A stretch of 64,000 nt of DNA, from contig JAMPIT010000566.1 in assembly GCA_026261815.1 (NCBI GenBank), positions 26,933,001 to 26,997,000 of the forward strand, in the 5' to 3' direction. Position numbers and translations under genes: made by a program. The DNA is from Monarcha castaneiventris obscurior. Its lineage: Eukaryota > Chordata > Aves > Passeriformes > Monarchidae. Below are positions 26,387 through 33,664 of the stretch, piece by piece. A model generated the notes under the pieces. The model searched no databases, was not told the DNA's origin, and saw only the letters and a list, made by a program, of their open reading frames with translations. The first letter of the stretch is position 1; each line of letters opens with the position of its first letter.

Positions 26387-27496
26387 GGTTCCCCTTTTCC
26401 ATGCCCCAAAAACCCCTTCCTAGTTCCCAGTCCCTCCCCTTTCCCACGCCACACCCCTTCCGCCCCTGACCCCTCCCTCGAGGCCGGTTCTTCCGGTTCC
26501 CACGGTCCCCCTTCCGGTTCCCACGCCGGAAGGGACGCCATCTTGGACCAGGATCCGGAAGACCTCGAAATTCCCTTTGCGGCTCCGGTGCAATACAGCC
26601 GAACGGGCTTGAACCCCACATGGGAACCCTTTGGGTACGAAAACATCCGGGATCTTTGTAGAACAGAAAAGGAGATGGGGCGGGAGCATAAATATTTTAA
26701 GGCTTTGCTGCACGGGACCTTTACCGGCAGCACCCTAGTTCCCCATGACGTTAAAACCGTCATGGCATGCCTCCTCTCTCCCATAGAATACCGAGTGTGG
26801 GAGAGAAAGTGGAAGCATGCGGTACGGGAACTAATCCCGACCCTATCCCGGATGAGTGGTACCCAAGAGTACCCCTTTGATTTACTCGTGGGAGAGGGGG
26901 ATTACGCGAAACCCCAGGTTCAAGCGCAGCGGCTTCCCGCTGACGTTCTGGTTGCGGTGTCCAGAGCTGCCGAGAGAATTTTTCTCGGTATGCCCTCTAT
27001 CTCCGTGCCCCTGGTCTCTTATTCTAACATTTATCAAGGGCCCTATGAGCCTTTTGGCGCTTTCGCCGATAAATTACGAGCTTCCATTGAGAAGCAGGTC
27101 CCTGACCCTAAGATCCGGGAAGGCCTGCTTGAGGAGCTCGTCAAAACCAGGGCCAACCAGGTGTGCAAGGAGATCATCTTTGCCCTTCACCATGACCCAC
27201 CGCCTACTGTCGACCAAATGGCCGAAGCTTGCGCACGCCTTATGCCACTCAAACAGGCTGTGCCACGTACCACCAATGAAAGTGAGATCACAGTGTCCGC
27301 ACTGGATATGCGAGAGGTCACTTGCCACCGATGTGGCCGCAGAGGACACTTTGCAAAACAGTGCCGCGCTGCTCATCCCCTACCCTCCAACTCCACCCCT
27401 CATTATCCTAACCCCAGAAACAATCCTGTGGCGTCCCATCCCTCTGATCCTACCCCTACTGCCCCTACCCCTACACAACAGGCCCAGGGAAACTAG
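26387..27496 (+). pseudogene. gag, 3' part (capsid and nucleocapsid)
   Basis: The rest of Gag in the -1 frame relative to the matrix part; this frame is already open upstream of the matrix-frame stop. In order it has a PSAP late-domain motif (26456-26467, Tsg101-binding type); a linker with a 15-bp direct repeat (26490-26504 and 26511-26525); capsid, starting around 26580; the major homology region beginning QGPYEPFGAF at 27035; one CX2CX4HX4C zinc knuckle (27323-27364); and a proline/threonine-rich tail. The stop TAG at 27494 sits directly after slippery GGGAAAC. Having one knuckle is unusual, as alpha- and betaretroviruses usually have two. There is no good ATG in this part, so it depends on the upstream start and is cut off by the frameshift. 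Confidence 0.88.
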
Positions 27497-27549
27497 AGTT
27501 GCGGCGTCTGGAGGCGGAACAGCGTCGCAAACACCCTGTGGCTTCCGCC
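27487..27549 (+). promoter_or_regulatory. gag-pro -1 frameshift signal with pseudoknot
   Basis: Slippery heptamer GGGAAAC (27487-27493) in the correct gag phase (G GGA AAC), immediately followed by the gag stop TAG. After a 6-nt spacer, stem 1 pairs TGCGGCG (27500-27506) with CGTCGCA (27523-27529; one G-U pair). Stem 2 pairs GGCGGAA (27513-27519) with TTCCGCC (27543-27549), a perfect 7-bp match. This is a classical H-type pseudoknot at the usual distance. Slippage by -1 moves the ribosome into the pro frame. Confidence 0.9.
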
Positions 27550-28203
27550 GGAAACGTCTTCATACATGCTTTTCCAACTAAAGACTTTCACTTTACCGGA
27601 CATGACTTCGTTCTTCTCACTCTACAGACTGCCGCGAGTGGTGTTTTCGCGCTCATTCTACCAGATGCGACAAGAGGACCCAAGGAACTGGAGATCGTTC
27701 CTGCCTTTGTGAGAATTCAGAGTGATGGTACCTTTCCATTGAAGTTGGCGTGTGCTAACCCACCATTTTATCTCTCTCGTGACCAGGTCGTAGCCAGAGT
27801 CAAGCTGTATCCTGTCCAGGAACTTCTAACGGACTACCCTTTTGTTGCCTGGGCTGAAGAGATCGGCAAGGACAGGCCAATCATTACTTGCAAGCTATCC
27901 CACCAAGGCTCAAACATTGATGCCCTTGGTATGCTAGACACTGGAGCGGACGTCACGGTCATCTCTTCCACCCAGTGGCCGTCGACGTGGGACAAGCAAC
28001 CAGTGGTAGGTGCCATCCGTGGCGTTGGAGGATACACTCCGGCGGAGAGGAGCACTAATTTAGTGCAAGTAGAGGGACCTGACGGACGTATTGCCACCAT
28101 ACGTCCCTTTATAATCAAGTCAGGTTTCAACCTTTGGGGCAGAGACGTCATGTCTCAATGGGGCACCCGGATCGAATTGGCACCAACGGTCCAGGATTTT
28201 TAA
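27493..28203 (+). CDS. pro: dUTPase-like segment plus aspartic protease
   Basis: Translated as a Gag-Pro fusion after -1 slippage; the frame is open from 27448, and no ATG start is expected. The first ~110 residues resemble the retroviral dUTPase fold at its C-terminal half (a hydrophobic strand with FALILPD, then EIVPAFVRI, then SRDQVVARVKLYPV), but the usual dUTPase catalytic motifs are not recognisable. The protease follows, with active site LDTGAD (DTGAD at 27937-27951), flap GVGGYTPA and the conserved helix WGRDVM near the end. As a retroviral protease it would act as a dimer to mature Gag and Pol. No stop codon or frameshift is seen, so this frame is intact. It ends at TAA right after the pro-pol slippery site. 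Confidence 0.88.
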   Translation, partial: LELRRLEAEQRRKHPVASAGNVFIHAFPTKDFHFTGHDFVLLTLQTAASGVFALILPDATRGPKELEIVPAFVRIQSDGTFPLKLACANPPFYLSRDQVVARVKLYPVQELLTDYPFVAWAEEIGKDRPIITCKLSHQGSNIDALGMLDTGADVTVISSTQWPSTWDKQPVVGAIRGVGGYTPAERSTNLVQVEGPDGRIATIRPFIIKSGFNLWGRDVMSQWGTRIELAPTVQDF

Positions 28204-28307
28204 CTGGGGCCACTGAGGAGCGCCAGACCCTGCCTCTCAAGTGGACCACCAATTCTCCGGTGTGGGTTGACCAGTGGCCCCTCCACCGTGAAAAACTGAT
28301 GGCGCTC
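28194..28307 (+). promoter_or_regulatory. pro-pol -1 frameshift signal with pseudoknot
   Basis: Slippery GGATTTT (28194-28200) in pro phase (G GAT TTT), immediately followed by stop TAA; heptamers of the GGATTT- type are used at the pro-pol junction in betaretroviruses. After a 5-nt spacer, a perfect 10-bp stem pairs GGGGCCACTG (28206-28215) with CAGTGGCCCC (28272-28281). Loop bases GAGCGCC (28218-28224) are perfectly complementary to GGCGCTC (28301-28307), giving an H-type pseudoknot with an unusually long inner loop of 47 nt. Slippage leads into the pol frame. Confidence 0.83.
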
Positions 28308-29132
28308 AATAAGCTCGTGAATGAGCAACTGGAGAAGGGTCACATCGTCCCTTCTACCAGCCCTTGGAACTCTCCGGTCTTCGTTATTCGAAAACCGGGG
28401 GGGGACAAATGGAGGCTCCTTCACGATCTTAGAAAAATTAATGCCCACATTGAAGACATGGGGTCCCTGCAGCCAGGGCTGCCTTCCCCCTCTATGCTCC
28501 CCCGGAACTGGAAAATTGCGGTTATAGACATCAAGGACTGCTTTTTCCAGATCCCCCTGCACCCGGATGACGCCCCCAGGTTTGCTTTTTCCGTGCCATC
28601 CATCAACAGGCACGAGCCCATGCGCCGCTTCCATTGGCGGGTGCTCCCTCAGGGGATGAAGAACTCCCCCACCATCTGCCAGTGGTATGTCGCGCGTATC
28701 CTCTCCCCTGTCCGGAAGCTTGCGGCTAATGCCATCATCGTCCACTACATGGACGATGTATTGGTCTGTGCTCCGACTCAAGATTATTTAGACTGGGCGC
28801 TTTCCAAAGTCGTGGGGGCCTTGGAAAGTAGCGGGTTTGAAATCCAGTCATCAAAAGTCCAGAAGACTAGCCCGTGGAACTACCTGGGCATGAAGATACA
28901 AGAGCAGACTGTCACACCCCAGCAAATTAAAATCCTGGACAACCCCAAAACACTGCACGAGGTGCAGCAATTATGTGGCTCTCTAAATTGGATTCGGCCT
29001 TACTTGGGGGTGACGTCTGAAGATCTGGCCCCTATTTTTAATCTCCTCAGGGGAGACACCGACCTGAACTCACCGAGGACCATGACCCAGGATGCTCGCG
29101 ACGCACTCAATCGTGTCCAGAAGGCGCTGTAG
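28200..29132 (+). pseudogene. pol, part 1: reverse transcriptase
   Basis: Entered by -1 frameshifting from pro. It contains the RT finger and palm motifs in order: SPWNSPVFVIRKPGGDKWR, the catalytic aspartate in VIDIKDCFFQIPLHPDD, LPQGMKNSPTICQ, and the YMDD box (28746-28757), followed by the thumb LGMKI...QQLCGSLNWIRPY. All three catalytic aspartates are present. The frame then meets an in-frame TAG at 29130-29132, while the same frame is open immediately beyond. As it stands, Pol would end after the RT thumb, without the connection domain, RNase H or integrase. Confidence 0.92.
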
Positions 29133-30281
29133 ATGAAACAGTGTCACCGATTTGACCCCAAATTGCCCTTTCAATTGGCTATCAAAGGTAAAATGCCTCA
29201 CCTGCACGGGCTCATCTATCAGTGGGATGAGAGTCAGAAAGATCCACTCCTCATCATCGAGTGGGTCTTCCTCTCTAATCATCCCACCAAAAAACTCACC
29301 ACACCACAGGAACGCATGGCGCAGGTAATTAGAAAGGCGAGGTCCCGTCTAGCCACCCTAGCGGGATGTGACTTTTCGTGCATCTACATGCCAATTACAA
29401 TTGACTCAATGGAATTTATCCTTCAAAACAATGCGGAGCTCCAATTCACACTGGACTCCTACTCCGGCCAGCTTTCAATACATTACCCGAAGCACAAAAT
29501 TTTTAGCCTGGATCTGAACATAGTTCAGAGTCCAGTGCAGAGCCGTGAACCCCTCAAGGCCTTAACACTTTTCACCGATGGATCTGGCACCTCAGGCAAG
29601 TCAGTCATCACGTGGCTAAACCCCTCCACTCAGAAGTGGGAATCTGATGTGGAAGTGGTTAAAGGGTCGCCACAGGTGGCTGAGTTGGCAGCGGCGGTTA
29701 GGGCCTTTGACAGATTCAGAGAGCCTTTCAATTTGGTGACAGATTCGGCATATGTGGCTGGAGTAGTGTCCAGGGCAGAAAGCGCTTGGCTGGGAGAGTC
29801 CCGCAACCCCAAAATTCATCTTTTGCTCTCGAGATTGTTAGACTTAATTTCCCACCGAGAGCAACCATTTTACGTGATGCACGTCAGGTCCCATACCGAC
29901 CTTCCAGGCATTATTGCGGAAGGGAATAGGAGAGCGGACGCCTTAGCCGCGCCAGTGCAGCTGGCCAGCTTGCCAGATGTATTCCAGCAGGCAAAGCTGA
30001 GCCATGCTCTGTTTCATCAGAACGTTCCTGCTCTGGTCCGCATGTTCGGATTAAAAAGGGACCAAGCCAGAGCAATTGTTGCCACATGTCCCAATTGTCA
30101 ACCCCTTCAACTTCCATCTATGGGGACAGGAGTGAACCCCAGAGGGCTTGGCAGTGGGGAGCTGTGGCAGATGGATGTAACCCATGTGCCTGAATTTGGC
30201 CGACTAAAATATGTGCATGTCTCGATCGACACCTTCTCTGGCGCGATGTTTGCCTCCGCGCATTCAGGTGAGAAAGCTTAG
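29133..30281 (+). pseudogene. pol, part 2: RT connection, RNase H, integrase N-term
   Basis: Continues the pol frame after the first amber codon. The RT connection region comes first. RNase H follows with a full acidic set: D in FTDGSG (29577), E in QVAELAAAV, D in TDSAYVAG and D in RRADALA. The integrase zinc domain comes next (HALFH, then CPNC: an HHCC pattern), then the first catalytic aspartate in WQMDVTHV (D at 30174-30176). A second in-frame TAG at 30279-30281 interrupts the integrase core between its first and second catalytic aspartates. Nothing else in the segment looks decayed. Confidence 0.9.
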
Positions 30282-30974
30282 GATGTTATTTCCCACTTAA
30301 TTCAAGCTTTCTCGGTCCTTGGCGTCCCGAAGGAGATTAAAACGGACAATGGTCCAGCTTACATCTCGGACCGCCTGAGGAAATTTTTCCAGGAGTGGGG
30401 AATATCCCATGTCACCGGGATACCACACTCTGCGACGGGTCAAGCCCTGGTGGAAAGGGCCCATCAGTCACTAAAGAGGATGCTACTTCAACAAAAAGGG
30501 GGAGTAGAAGTGGAGTCTCCCGCAATCAGGCTAGCGAGAGCTCTTTTTACTCTAAATTTTCTGAATTGTTCTGAGAACGAGCCCAATCCCCCTGTTCTCA
30601 GACATTTTCACAATTCTACTCGGGCAAAGCTGAAGGAGCACCCCCTTGTTCTCATGAAGGAGCCTGACTCCCTGAAAATCACCGGCCCCTACCCACTCAT
30701 CACCTGGGGTAGAGGGTACGGGTGTGTTTCCACCCCAGGGGGTCCGAAATGGGTCCCAGGTAAATTCATTAAGCCTTTCCACATGAGCTCGCCTAAGTCA
30801 TCAAGGGAGCAAGACACAAACAAACAAGCGGAGCAGTGGAAGAGGAGGAAGAAGAAGAAAGGAGGAGCCACAGACGAGCGGCAGAAACAGGAAGAAGCCA
30901 AAGTCGAGTCCGGGGAAAGTGATTCAGAAACCGGCTCCCTTGACCTCCCTTTCCCTAATCCCCCTTCCCCTTAA
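30282..30974 (+). pseudogene. pol, part 3: integrase C-term and charged tail
   Basis: The same frame again, open after the second amber codon. It supplies the second catalytic aspartate (KTDNGPAY, D at 30345) and the glutamate (LVERAHQSLK, E at 30453) with exactly 35 residues between them, the D,D-35-E rule of retroviral integrases. The SH3-like C-terminal domain ends around GPKWVPGKFIKPF. About 60 more residues follow: a basic run KRRKKKK, then a stretch rich in E, K, S and D, then a proline-rich end. The basic run resembles a nuclear-localisation signal; that function is only inferred. Confidence 0.88.
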
Positions 30975-31029
30975 AAATCTTTTCGGGTGCCCCCGTCCCT
31001 TTCTCCCTCATCCCTTCTCCCCTTAAAAG

Positions 31030-31059
31030 TCCATTAAGTTTCGGTACATTCACCTGTTT
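31030..31059 (+). promoter_or_regulatory. Probable env splice acceptor and short leader
   Basis: A long pyrimidine tract (about 30985-31024) ends in CTTAAAAG|TCC at 31029/31030, 30 bases before the env ATG. This is the expected place for the acceptor of the spliced env mRNA. The partner donor is uncertain (candidate 25490). Confidence 0.6.
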
Positions 31060-32592
31060 ATGTTTGCCTTTAAGTTCCCAATGGACCGCACGAAAATACC
31101 TGCAGTGCTACTCCTCGCTGTCCTGATGCCCGTGATGATCAAAACATGGATAGTGCCTCAACCTAGGAGGAACGTGTGGGTCACCCTCGCCCAGGCCATG
31201 AACCAATCTGAAATGTGCCTCTCCTCCGACGCGGTGAAAAATCCACTGTCCACGAGCCTGGTCGGGGTTCCTGTTCCAGCCAGTGAGTACCCTCAATCCT
31301 TGCTGGATCTCCACAAATTTGTCAATAATAATCCCAACAGCAATAAAAATCAAAATCCTCCCTTTTACGCCTATGTTCAAGACCGCATTACCTATAAAGT
31401 CAATCTGCCGGTGCAGAATCCGCTTCTTTTGTGGAGGCTGTGGGTCCCTAAATTAAAGAAATTGGATAAAGAGCCCACCGAATTGGACCTGGTGGGTTCT
31501 CTCAAGGCACCGCATTGTGTGCAGTTTGAATTTTATCCAGACCCGTACTACCACGAAATGAAAACATTCCAACGTGTCCACCAGTTCAAATTCGAATATT
31601 CGGCCAGTCAGTGGTGTACGGACTTCGCAAAAGTCAATCTCCCCTCCACAAAAGATCTGTACCGCCCTAACCCTCTCTCCCTTCCCCGTGGAATTTTTCT
31701 AATTTGTGGAGATCGGGCATGGCAAGGAATCCCCTCCAAACTTGTAGGAGGCCCCTGCACCCTAGGGCGGTTGACGCTTGCTTCTAAAAACATGACAACC
31801 ATTCTGATTCGGGAAAACAGAAAAATTGCAAAAAGAGGTGCAGACAAAAATCAGGACCATTACTGTGATACATCTGTGTATCACTGGTCAAAATCTAAGC
31901 GCATCGCAGTCTCAATCTTTTTACCTTGGGTGGCCGCTGCGAAGTCGCTTAATGAATTAGGCCATTTGGAATGCTGGGTCACCAAGCAAGCAGAACTAAC
32001 TTCTAACGCCCTAAGTGACCTCCTCAAGGAGGAGCAATTGACCAGGCAGGCCACCCTCCAAAATCGGGCGGCCATTGACTTCCTCCTGCTGGCACACGGG
32101 CATGGTTGCGAGGAGTTTGCGGGAATGTGCTGTTTCAATTTGTCCTCCAAGTCACAAAGCATTCAAGCCACCATCTCGCAAATAAAGACTCTTGTTAAAG
32201 ACATAAAAACGGAAACTCAGGAATGGATGCAGCAAGCCATTAACCGGACTGTTCATCAGCTATCCCACGCAATCGGAGAGGTCGCACGAACCTCAGGAAG
32301 CTGGTTGAGGCAATTCTTAAATGGACTTGGAATTTCAGAATGGGGAACATCCCTGTTGCGGGACATTGGACTAATAATGTTTTTCCTCCTTATCATTGTC
32401 GTTTGCCTTATTGTGGTGAAGAAAATTTTAGTTAAACAAATTCTTTCACAAATTAATAAAGACGGGGGAGGTGTGGAGGGGCAGGTCCCAACTGTGGCGG
32501 CTGCCACTCACTCCGACACCGCCTCCGACTCCGCCTCTGGGGACGGAGACTCCTCCTGGGAGGAGGACTCCATGGGCGGGACCACCGTCTAA
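31060..32592 (+). CDS. env: envelope glycoprotein, alpharetrovirus type, open
   Basis: 510 codons without interruption. Residues 1-30 carry a hydrophobic signal (IPAVLLLAVLMPVMI); a second in-frame ATG lies at residue 8. Surface subunit to about residue 254: five cysteines (53, 153, 186, 216, 233), no CXXC motif, and only two N-glycosylation sequons (N48, N244). A minimal furin-type site RENR is at 251-254. Transmembrane subunit: an internal fusion loop between C269 and C305 (IFLPWVAAA inside); a conserved segment 333-349 of the immunosuppressive-domain type; CX6CC at 350-358; sequons N360 and N395; a membrane helix at about 435-455. A tail of about 55 residues ends with an acidic serine-rich stretch and GTTV. 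The fusion loop and CX6CC place it with alpharetroviral envelopes, unlike the betaretrovirus-like gag-pro-pol. The last 39 codons lie in the 3' LTR. Whether it is expressed or fusogenic cannot be judged from sequence. Confidence 0.93.
   Translation: MFAFKFPMDRTKIPAVLLLAVLMPVMIKTWIVPQPRRNVWVTLAQAMNQSEMCLSSDAVKNPLSTSLVGVPVPASEYPQSLLDLHKFVNNNPNSNKNQNPPFYAYVQDRITYKVNLPVQNPLLLWRLWVPKLKKLDKEPTELDLVGSLKAPHCVQFEFYPDPYYHEMKTFQRVHQFKFEYSASQWCTDFAKVNLPSTKDLYRPNPLSLPRGIFLICGDRAWQGIPSKLVGGPCTLGRLTLASKNMTTILIRENRKIAKRGADKNQDHYCDTSVYHWSKSKRIAVSIFLPWVAAAKSLNELGHLECWVTKQAELTSNALSDLLKEEQLTRQATLQNRAAIDFLLLAHGHGCEEFAGMCCFNLSSKSQSIQATISQIKTLVKDIKTETQEWMQQAINRTVHQLSHAIGEVARTSGSWLRQFLNGLGISEWGTSLLRDIGLIMFFLLIIVVCLIVVKKILVKQILSQINKDGGGVEGQVPTVAAATHSDTASDSASGDGDSSWEEDSMGGTTV
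32458..32471 (+). promoter_or_regulatory. Polypurine tract
   Basis: AAAGACGGGGGAGG, purines with a single C, directly abutting the 3' LTR start TGTGG. This is the plus-strand priming site. It also codes for part of the env cytoplasmic tail (Lys-Asp-Gly-Gly-Gly). Confidence 0.88.
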
Positions 32593-33024
32593 ACCCAGCC
32601 CAGTTTCCAGAACATTCCCCAGGGTGCGTCGAGTGATTGGTCCCCGGTTGATTGATCTGTGTGTACCACCCCCTTGTAAAATTTTGATTTGCCCTCGGAC
32701 CCTGTACCCTCCTACCCTCTGATGCTTCATTGGTTATCTATCCGGCACCCCTCCCCTTTTCGCCCTCCTTAAAAGGGCGTGCACCCCTTGCGTCCTCGGA
32801 GTTTTCCCTCAGGACCTTCTCAATAAAGGAGCTCAGGGGGAAACCCCCTCTCGCTACCCTTTGCCTCCTCGCCTGTTCATTCACGCCTTGCTTCTCCTTG
32901 TGTGGAGCGGCCCCCGTCTGCGGGATCCATCCCTGCCTAACTCGTGGCACCTCGGATCTGAGGCGACCAGGGTTCCTTCGGGCCGGCGTCTTGCGCTGAG
33001 GACAGCTAGGACTGCCAGGCAACA
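32472..33024 (+). repeat. 3' LTR of provirus
   Basis: 553 bp, the same length as the 5' LTR and different from it at 32871, 32883, 32899, 32943 and 32988. The U3 part shows no differences from the 5' copy. It contains the env 3' end (to 32592), a TTAAAAG box at 32769-32775 and AATAAA at 32822-32827, and ends in GGCAACA followed by the target duplication. Confidence 0.96.
32822..32827 (+). promoter_or_regulatory. LTR poly(A) signal (3' copy)
   Basis: AATAAA in the R region of the 3' LTR; the expected 3'-processing signal for viral transcripts. Confidence 0.82.
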
Positions 33025-33030
33025 GTTGTA
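33025..33030 (+). repeat. Right target-site duplication of provirus
   Basis: GTTGTA, identical to 24687-24692. It belongs to the repeat unit that the provirus entered: 14 bp of the unit precede the provirus and 31 bp follow this copy, adding up to one 45-bp unit. Confidence 0.95.
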
Positions 33031-33664
33031 GGGTGTTATCTCTTTCTCACTGGCTCTGAAAGCCGCCATGTTGTAGGGTGCTATCTCTTTCTCTGGCTCT
33101 GAAAGCCGCCATGTTGTAGGGTGCTATCTCTTTCTCTCTGGCTCTGAAAGCCGCCATGTTGTAGGGTGTTACTTCTTTCTCACTGGCTCTGAAAGCCGCC
33201 ATGTTGTAGGGTGTTATCTCTTTCTCACTGGCTCTGAAAGCCGCCATGTTGTAGGGTGTTATCTCTTTCCCTCTGGCTCTGAAAGCCACCATGTTGTAGG
33301 GTGCTATCTCTTTCTCTGGCTCTGAAAGCCGCCATGTTGTAGGGTGTTATCTCTTTCTCTCTGGCTCTGAAAGCCGCCATGTTGTAGGGTGTTACTTCTT
33401 TCTCTCTGGCTCTGAAAGCCACCATGTTGTAGGGCGTTATCTGTTTCTCTCTGGCTCTGAAAGCCGCCATGTTGTAGGGTGTTATCTCTTTCTCTCTGGC
33501 TCTGAAAGCCGCCATGTTGTAGGGTGTTATCTCTTTCTCTCTGGCTCTGAAAGCCGCCATGTTGTAGGGTGTTATCTCTTTCTCACTGGCTCTGAAAGCC
33601 GCCATGTTGTAGGGTGTTATCTCTTTCCCTCTGGCTCTGAAAGCCGCCATGTTGTAGGGTGTTA
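33031..33664 (-). repeat. YY1-box repeat array, right part (14 units)
   Basis: Fourteen further boxes start at 33062, 33105, 33150, 33195, 33240, 33285, 33328, 33373, 33418, 33463, 33508, 33553, 33598 and 33643. Spacing is 45 bp, except 43 bp twice where a CT is missing. Twelve read GCCGCCATGTTG and two (33285, 33418) read GCCACC instead. On the minus strand, the reading direction of the old LTR, each box is CAACATGGCGGC, the form of the YY1 site. Because 45 is a multiple of three, the minus strand is open across most of the array and yields a repeated 15-residue peptide. I regard that as a by-product. Confidence 0.95.

Larger units (their letters stand above)
24693..33024 (+). mobile_element. 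Class II endogenous retrovirus, full-length provirus
   Basis: An 8,332-bp provirus with two 553-bp TG...CA LTRs, a 6-bp target duplication, a primer-binding site, gag, pro, pol, env and a polypurine tract, in that order. It is markedly GC-richer than the surrounding DNA. gag, pro and pol occupy three successive -1 frames with slippery sites, a betaretrovirus-like plan. env has an alpharetrovirus-type internal fusion loop and CX6CC. Defects are one frameshift in gag and two in-frame TAG codons in pol; pro and env are open. It is therefore replication-defective as it stands. LTR identity of about 99.1% indicates a young insertion. At an assumed neutral rate near 2e-9 per site per year this is roughly two million years, a figure that depends entirely on the assumed rate. 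Confidence 0.97.

Noticed and set aside
26125..26469. Third-frame ORF over the proline-rich part of gag, considered as the bridge across the frameshift
   Set aside because: The matrix frame carries PPSY and the capsid frame is already open through PSAP, so one lesion between them suffices; no third-frame segment is needed.
26856..27581. 241-codon plus-strand ORF in the second frame over capsid
   Set aside because: Capsid, the major homology region and the zinc knuckle are in the overlapping frame. This one has no motif and is a shadow.
24610..28781. Long minus-strand ORFs across the provirus (for example 28200-28781 and 26350-26784), possible antisense viral gene
   Set aside because: They overlap GC-rich gag, pro and pol coding sequence and mirror its codon pattern. 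No leucine-zipper or other recognisable domain, and no sign of their own promoter.
24568..33664. Regularly spaced repeats that might suggest a CRISPR array
   Set aside because: The units are contiguous 43/45-bp tandem repeats without unique spacers, lie in a vertebrate LTR, and no cas genes are present.
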